A stretch of DNA of 64,000 nucleotides. It comes from Rhineura floridana (lineage: Eukaryota; Chordata; Lepidosauria; Squamata; Rhineuridae). Below, one piece after another: positions 59,501 through 64,000 of this stretch. Within the stretch, counting starts at the first letter, position 1, and each line of letters starts with the position of its first letter. The notes beneath the pieces are model-generated. The model was not told the DNA's origin. It did no database searches and saw nothing but the letters and a program-made list of their open reading frames with translations. The position numbers and the translations under genes were made by a program. The stretch is taken from contig NC_084482.1 in the NCBI RefSeq assembly GCF_030035675.1, positions 231,231,943 through 231,295,942 on the forward strand, in the 5' to 3' direction.

Positions 59501-62500
59501 GAGGAGGAGACAGCTCTCAGTGGCTACTAGCCACGTTGGCTAAGTTCTTCTTCCACTGGTGGGAGGCCTCTGCATGCCTGTTGCTGGAAACCGCAGGAGG
59601 GGAGGTTGATGCTGGGGCATTCAGGGCCTGCTTGTGTTTCTAGGTGAGTAAAAATGGCTGGAGATTGTATAATCCCATTAAAGCCGTTCCCCAGCCCCTT
59701 AAATGCCCGGCGGACACTTGAGTAAACAGTCTTCTGAAAAAGGCAACCTCTTGCCAGTGGTCCACAGGGAGGAAACCCGAGTGCAGAGGGGCCCGTGGCC
59801 AGTTTTGAGGGGTTCTTGGCAAAGTGACCTTTGGATGGACCCTTGCCTGACATTGTTGCCTGCACACACACAGCAGTGGGCTGGCCAGCAAAAGTGGCCA
59901 GCAACTGGCTGCTGACCATTTCTATTACCCTGAAAGCCCTGCCAGGGCATCATCCGCAGGGCATGTGGGACACTGAAGATGGTGGGCCCCAGAGGTGGCT
60001 GCAAGAGAGGGAGGGCCCAGCCCTAGATCCAGTGGCAATGCTGGTGGGCCCTTCTGGGGCCTGTCAGTATTAAGTAGCTTTTAAGTAGAGACCTCATCCC
60101 AGTCTGCATCGGCGTTGAAATTGCTTTGTAAGATGTTTTTAAAAGTTTTTAAAGATGTTTTAATACATTTTAATGTCTGTTTTCGGAGCCAGCATGGTGT
60201 AGTGGTTAAGGTGTTGGACTACGACCTGGGAGATCAGGGTTCGACTCCCCACCCAGCCACGAAGCTCCCTGGGTGACCCTGGGCCAGTCACAGCCTCTCA
60301 GCCTCAGAGGGAGGCAATGGGAAACCCCCTCTGAATACCGCTTGCCATGAAAACCCTGCTCATAGGGTCACCATAAATCGGGATCGACTTGAAGGCAGTC
60401 CGTTTCCATTTCAATGTCTCTTTACGATATTTTCAAGTGTTTTTAGTGTTTTTGTTTGCCGCCGTGCGCTCCTCCTGGGATGTAAATTTAATGAATAACA
60501 ATACGCTGACCAGCAGTTCCCCAGCACAGCACAGCATGTCTCTCTCCCAGGCGTCCCTGGAGATGCTGCCTTTGGGGTTGAACCTGGCACCAGCACGCAG
60601 AGCTCTGCCACTCAGCCGGAGCTGCCATCTGGGCGCCGGCTGATGATGGATGCTAGACGTGGGGGTGGGCGCTATATAGAGAACACACCGGTGTGGGACC
60701 TTGCTGTGGCCTTTGCCCCATGAAGATGTCCTTGGTTGATTTTGGAGATTGCAAATGGAGTTAGGGAAGCCGGTGAGCTCTTCCGGCGTCTGGCTTCCAA
60801 AGGCTTTCTAGGGAGCAGAACGGGCTGTGTGTGTGAGTGTGTTCTGGGGGAGCAGCAGGGTTCCTCTGATCCTCAGCTGAGAATCCCAAGACTCCCCTTT
60901 CCATCAAAGGTGGACTCTTCCCTCATCTTATCTCCCCTCCCCGACTTCTGTCTCCCCCCTTTTTCCAGGTATGTCAAGACCACGGCTAACGCGACGGTGG
61001 ATCACCTCTCCAAATACCTGGCCTTGCGCATCGCCCTGGAGGAAGCCCCTGTCCCCGGCCCCGAAGCCCCCGGCCTGGAAGCCGTGAGCGAGAAGCAGTA
61101 CACCATCTACATCACCACGGCTGGGGGAGCCTTCACGGTAATGGAGGGGGGCATGGAGGAGGGGGCGGGGCAGAGGAGAGAAGTTCAGAGCGGGAGATAC
61201 GGCTGCTGATGAGGGCAGGGGAGGCTGTGGGTTCAAGGCGCAGCAGCTCCACCCACATGGAGGGCTGCCATCTATCGGAGCTGGTGAACTTTCCTGGGAA
61301 GAGTTCATGGACAGCCGTGGGGTGGGGAATTGTACTTTTCCTTCTGATGTCTCACTTACAGCCCGGCGTTCTTTGTTCCTGGTAACATTTGGGAGTTTTC
61401 CTTTCCCTGTCCTGCTGGACAGTGGGAATCAATCAGGGAGTCTTGTGGCATATCTTGGGAAGCGGCGTTTGCCTGCTGTTGGGGGTCTGTCACTGCTGTG
61501 TTGGGAGGGGCCAGGGAAGGACTTACTTCCGGGTCGAATTCGCCCAGCATATCTCTTTTCTCTGCCTTTGCGTGCAGCGCATAGACTGGCTCACTCGGCT
61601 GAGTCATCTGTGTTGCCCAGCAAGACGGCTCTTGGCACCCCAAGTGGCTCTGCTCTTTGGACATGTTTTGACCTGGGTTTGACCACCAGAGGTGCCTTCC
61701 GGATGTTGCTGGACTCCAGCCTCAGCAAACAGCACGGCCAACAGTTGGGAAGAGTGATGATGGGAGGTGGAGTTGAGGTGCTAAGGGTTAGTCACCTCTG
61801 CGCTTGCACGGTCCGTGGACTGTCGTTTGGGCAACAAGTTGGACTTCAGTTGTTACTGATTTGTATATCGCTTACATTCCAAAAGGGCTTCTAAGCGGTT
61901 TACAAGTATAAAATCAATTATAAATACTGTATCTGCACATAACTAAAATACACAATAAAGCAATTCCATCAAAACATTAAAAACATTCATAGTTAAAATA
62001 TACAATAAAACACTCTCATTTTTTTAAAAAAGCACAACAATTAAAACAGCCAAAAGAGCAATTAAAGCAGTTCAAGTTCAGGGGGATGCTGGCTGAAACA
62101 GTCCCGTCTTCAAGAGCCGGCGGCATGCCAGTGCTGATGGGTGTCTCCCATGTTTCAGCAGCGGGGGCGTTCCACCATGCCGGGGCCAACGGTGATGAAG
62201 TCGTGTCTGCTGGTCAGGGTGTGGCAAAACTAACGGGGTTCCGTTTGCTGATGGCTTCATGCCCATAATGGCGGGCTTGGTGATTTCCAGCTGGGGTTGG
62301 GGCCAGGTCTTCCCCTGCCTTGCCCACGGGGTTGGGGTTGCACTTGCTGGTCTTAATGCCATTGGTTTTCTGTCATTCTTCCTTCCTTCCCTGCCTCTGC
62401 TCAGACGCTGAACGGATCCGTGACGCTGGAACTGGTGAACGAGAAGTACTGGAAGCTGAGCAAGCCCCTGGAGCTTTACTATGCCCCCACCAAGGAACAG

Positions 62501-62506
62501 AAGTGA
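50543..62506 (+). CDS. RING1: E3 ubiquitin ligase RING1 (RING1A), Polycomb PRC1 subunit
   Basis: RING1 monoubiquitylates histone H2A within PRC1 in the nucleus. Six coding exons: 50543-50620, 52580-52740, 55929-56144, 58789-59085, 60969-61137 and 62405-62506 (TGA). They sum to 1023 bases, 340 residues (human RING1 406, RNF2 336). The N-terminus is [16 protein letters not shown]. The C3HC4 RING finger spans residues 48-87 (C48, C51, C64, H66, C69, C72, C84, C87) and is followed by [16 protein letters not shown]. Exon 4 encodes a linker (about 153-228) with SGAEDN and EAGPS-KR stretches that resemble RNF2, not the Gly-rich mammalian RING1 linker. The RAWUL domain covers about 229-338, from [10 protein letters not shown] through KQYTIYI to [12 protein letters not shown]. 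The RAWUL first half and conserved RING rule out an unrelated gene. Symbol RING1 rests on synteny and MATPANAQ. All phases match. Introns hold CR1, L2 and SINE copies. Confidence 0.94.
51050..51315 (+). mobile_element. L2-like LINE 3' tail
   Basis: AT-rich sequence ending acatcacttagagattttaa then gcttaataaatgc, in RING1 intron 1 just before a CR1 copy. Confidence 0.5.
51316..52308 (+). mobile_element. CR1 LINE 3' third
   Basis: [36 protein letters not shown] and [11 protein letters not shown] on the plus strand, then the CR1 3' end to about 52308. Stops and small gaps are present. In RING1 intron 1. Confidence 0.92.
52940..53395 (-). mobile_element. L2 LINE 3' end
   Basis: The minus strand reads [20 protein letters not shown] followed by the L2 3' UTR and tail (tttgtatcccagccttcctc on plus). 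In RING1 intron 2. Confidence 0.85.
53495..53630. mobile_element. hAT-type MITE
   Basis: cagccgtggccaacctggag and gggcaccaggttggcaaggc form inverted ends around a palindromic body. No clear target duplication remains. Confidence 0.7.
54030..54298 (+). mobile_element. CR1 3' end
   Basis: gcaggacatggaataatggg, gacctagagaggtagtgggc and actattctatgattctatga. In RING1 intron 2. Confidence 0.92.
54300..55925. other. Remainder of RING1 intron 2
   Basis: 54395-54550 resembles the unassigned repeat at 9725-9960. A short CA repeat lies at about 55264-55280. Nothing else recognisable. Confidence 0.4.
56355..56690. repeat. L2 tail (reverse) and Sauria SINE
   Basis: 56355-56500 is an L2-like tail in reverse. 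56560-56690 is a plus-strand Sauria SINE (aggggccgtagctcacagag, tactgccagtcactgtaggg). In RING1 intron 3. Confidence 0.7.
57275..57650 (-). mobile_element. CR1 3' end
   Basis: The minus strand reads [20 protein letters not shown] and [15 protein letters not shown], then the CR1 3' UTR to its terminus at about 57275. In RING1 intron 3. Confidence 0.92.
57900..58690 (-). mobile_element. LINE tails and L2 fragment
   Basis: 57905-58080 is a reverse LINE tail (ttgagggtgaaaaccctccc). 58200-58440 resembles reverse L2 (agaaaggccctgtctcccat). 58540-58680 is a reverse tail (ctgtaagcggcttacataaa). Confidence 0.55.
59185..59640 (+). mobile_element. CR1 3' fragment
   Basis: gttgcagcatttggggcttt, gaagctgaatgctgggagat, acttcttcacgcagcgcata and tggctactagccacg. 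In RING1 intron 4. Confidence 0.88.
60080..60490 (+). mobile_element. L2 3' end split by a SINE
   Basis: gacctcatcccagtctgcat to ttaatgtctg, then after the SINE aatgtctctttacgatattt to ttgccgccgtgcgctcctcc. In RING1 intron 4. Confidence 0.75.
60187..60411 (+). repeat. tRNA-derived SINE with RTE-like tail
   Basis: Head gccagcatggtgtagtggtt and B-box gggttcgactcc; body gtgaccctgggccagtcac; tail gggtcaccataaatcgggat then cgacttgaaggcagt, the tail type shared with RTE/BovB-mobilised SINEs. Flanked by a short aatgtct repeat. Head and tail look complete, so it is a young copy. Confidence 0.85.
60535..60640 (-). repeat. Sauria SINE (reverse, partial)
   Basis: gtccctggagatgctgcctt, gggttgaacctgg and gctctgccactcagccgg. 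Confidence 0.7.
61860..62075 (-). mobile_element. LINE 3' tail
   Basis: ttgtatatcgcttacattcc, gcttctaagcggtttacaag and long A-rich tracts. In RING1 intron 5. Confidence 0.6.
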
Positions 62507-63300
62507 CCCCTGAGCGCCCAAAGCATTGGACAACAGCAAGAGGGGGGTGTAGAGGCACTGGCTTCGCATCCCCCCATGGGGGACTCTCCAAGGCTGCGAG
62601 AGGATCTGGACAAGGAAGAAGGCGCTTTGCAGGGGGGAGGGAGTGCCTAGCTGCAGGAGCCTGAATGGCTGACGCTGGTCCCCCAGCCCAAGTCACAGCT
62701 CCTGCCCCCTTGCCCCCATCAAGCCAAGACTGATGCCCTCAGGAGGAGGGGGGCTACCCCTCTGGTTTTGGCACCCCCTCCCCACAATGACTGATGCCCC
62801 CCTGTTGGTGTTGGGCCGGTGTATGGGGGGGCAGCTCCTGACAGGGTGGGGGGTGGGGGCACTGCTTGGATCCGCTTTTCCTTTTTTGGCCTTTTTGCAG
62901 CTGTTTTTGTGGAATTGAATTCATCACAGAACTTCTGGCATCTTTGTCGGGCCATGTCTGGAGCCTGCCCCCCCTTGCTGGGCGTGGGTGTCCGCGTGCG
63001 TGTGTGGAATGAGCAAGGCAACCCCACCGATCCAAAAGTGGGTCCTGGCCTAGGAGACCCCCACCCCCGGCCAGGGGAGCAGAGCTGGGTGCAAGATCCA
63101 GCAATGGGGCATCGTTGTGGCCCCTTGGGATGTTGTGGGACTCAACGCCCAGTAGCGCAGGTTTCTTGGGGGGGATAATGATGATGGGACCTGCAGCCCA
63201 TGCTCAGCTCAAGGGCCACAGGTGTCCCTGCCCTGGGGGGGAATTCTTGACCCCCCCTAACACGTGACTCTGCCTACTTCCCTAGCAGAAGGAAGTTCCC
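62507..63300 (+). other. RING1: RING1 3' UTR and flank
   Basis: GC-rich sequence without recognised repeats follows the stop codon. No AATAAA or ATTAAA was seen before the first Sauria SINE at about 63325, so the transcript end is unresolved. Confidence 0.4.
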
Positions 63301-63324
63301 AGTTCAGCTGGATCTGGGGTAAGG

Positions 63325-63460
63325 GCCATGTTGCTCAGTGGGCAATGCACCTTCATTACATGCAGCTGTTTTGGTCCAGGCAGGGCTGGGAATGACCTCT
63401 GGGAGCTGCTCCCAGTCAGTGTACACAGTACTGAGTTAGATGGACCCTGGGCCTGCCTTG
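63325..63460 (+). repeat. Sauria SINE (degenerate)
   Basis: gggccatgttgctcagtggg, gagctgctcccagtcagtgt and actgagttagatggaccc. Confidence 0.75.
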
Positions 63461-63657
63461 GTATAAAGTGCATGCCTCTGTTCCTCCCCGTAGAGTAATG
63501 GGGGGTGGGACAAGACAGGTGAGCCGAGGACTGTGCCTCCTGCTGGGTGAGGCCACGGAGCCACCTGGCCTAGCCCAGCTCTGCCCCAGACAGCAATGGC
63601 TTTCCAGGCCCTCAGCCCCTTCCCAGCTCTTTTGAGTTGCCAGGATCTGTGCTGTCT

Positions 63658-63845
63658 TGGGGAAGGGCAGTATCTCAGTGGTTAGAGGATCTGCCTTGCA
63701 CGCAGAAGGTCCCAGGTTCAAGACCCGATGGCGGCATCTCCAGGTAGGGACCCCAGAGAGCCACTGCTGCCAGTCAGTGTGGGTGGTACTGAGCTAGATG
63801 GTCCGAAAGGTCTGACTCTGCACGGGGCAGCTCCCCATGTTGTGC
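63658..63845 (+). repeat. Sauria SINE, near full length
   Basis: ggaagggcagtatctcagtg, ccttgcacgcagaaggtccc, ggttcaagacccgatgg, ccactgctgccagtcagtgt and ggtactgagctagatggtcc. Confidence 0.88.
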
Positions 63846-64000
63846 ATGATTGCAAAGCGGGGGGGGGGGCTCTGCCGCTGAGCTCTGGACCCCTCCACAA
63901 TAGGATTGACCTTCAGATGTTGCTGATTTGCCGGAGGCGTCTATTTTCATGCTGGAATTTGCGTATTTGACAGCTTTCAGAACATGTTTTGCAGTTTCTT

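Noticed and set aside
1-64000. CRISPR arrays, operons, bacterial genes
   Set aside because: The sequence is a vertebrate nuclear genome with spliced genes; direct repeats seen are microsatellites or transposons.

Overview
The window is eukaryotic, from a squamate reptile and most likely a lizard. Genes are spliced with GT-AG introns. Many copies of a tRNA-derived SINE with the Sauria SINE layout sit among CR1 and L2 LINEs, MIR-like SINEs, hAT-type MITEs and one Tc1-like transposon. The species cannot be named from this sequence.

Four conserved protein genes and one microRNA occur in the order known from the extended MHC class II region of other vertebrates: RXRB (minus strand, only its 5' exons in the window), SLC39A7, HSD17B8, mir-219 and RING1 (all plus strand).

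Layout: 1-10990 holds RXRB coding exons 1-3 and a 10.2 kb first intron full of L2, CR1 and SINE copies. 10490-12600 is a CpG-rich divergent promoter between RXRB and SLC39A7, carrying an array of ZNF143-like motifs. 13560-18355 is SLC39A7 (seven coding exons, 460 codons), followed by its 3' UTR to about 19.43 kb. 19.4-22.4 kb is repeat-rich. 22384-27739 is HSD17B8 (nine coding exons, 251 codons). 27.7-49.3 kb is a long intergenic interval, mostly repeats, with the mir-219 hairpin at 38586-38665, GC-rich blocks at 33.5-35.3 and 35.7-37 kb, and a nested Tc1/LINE insertion at 42.3-45.4 kb. 49.3-49.8 kb is the CpG-rich RING1 promoter with two perfect CRE sites. 50543-62506 is RING1 (six coding exons, 340 codons). 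The remainder is 3' flank with Sauria SINEs.

The genes do not form one pathway. RXRB is a nuclear receptor, SLC39A7 an ER/Golgi zinc exporter, HSD17B8 a mitochondrial ketoacyl/17-beta-hydroxysteroid dehydrogenase, RING1 the E3 ligase of Polycomb complex PRC1, and miR-219 a glial/neural microRNA. What links them is ancient synteny. The most useful results are the mir-219 precursor between HSD17B8 and RING1, an RNF2-like linker kept in this RING1, the motif array in the RXRB/SLC39A7 promoter, an unexplained 180 bp direct repeat flanking SLC39A7 exons 1-3, and several well-resolved transposon insertions. Exon borders were read by eye from splice signals, reading phase and remembered family sequences; no alignment was run.
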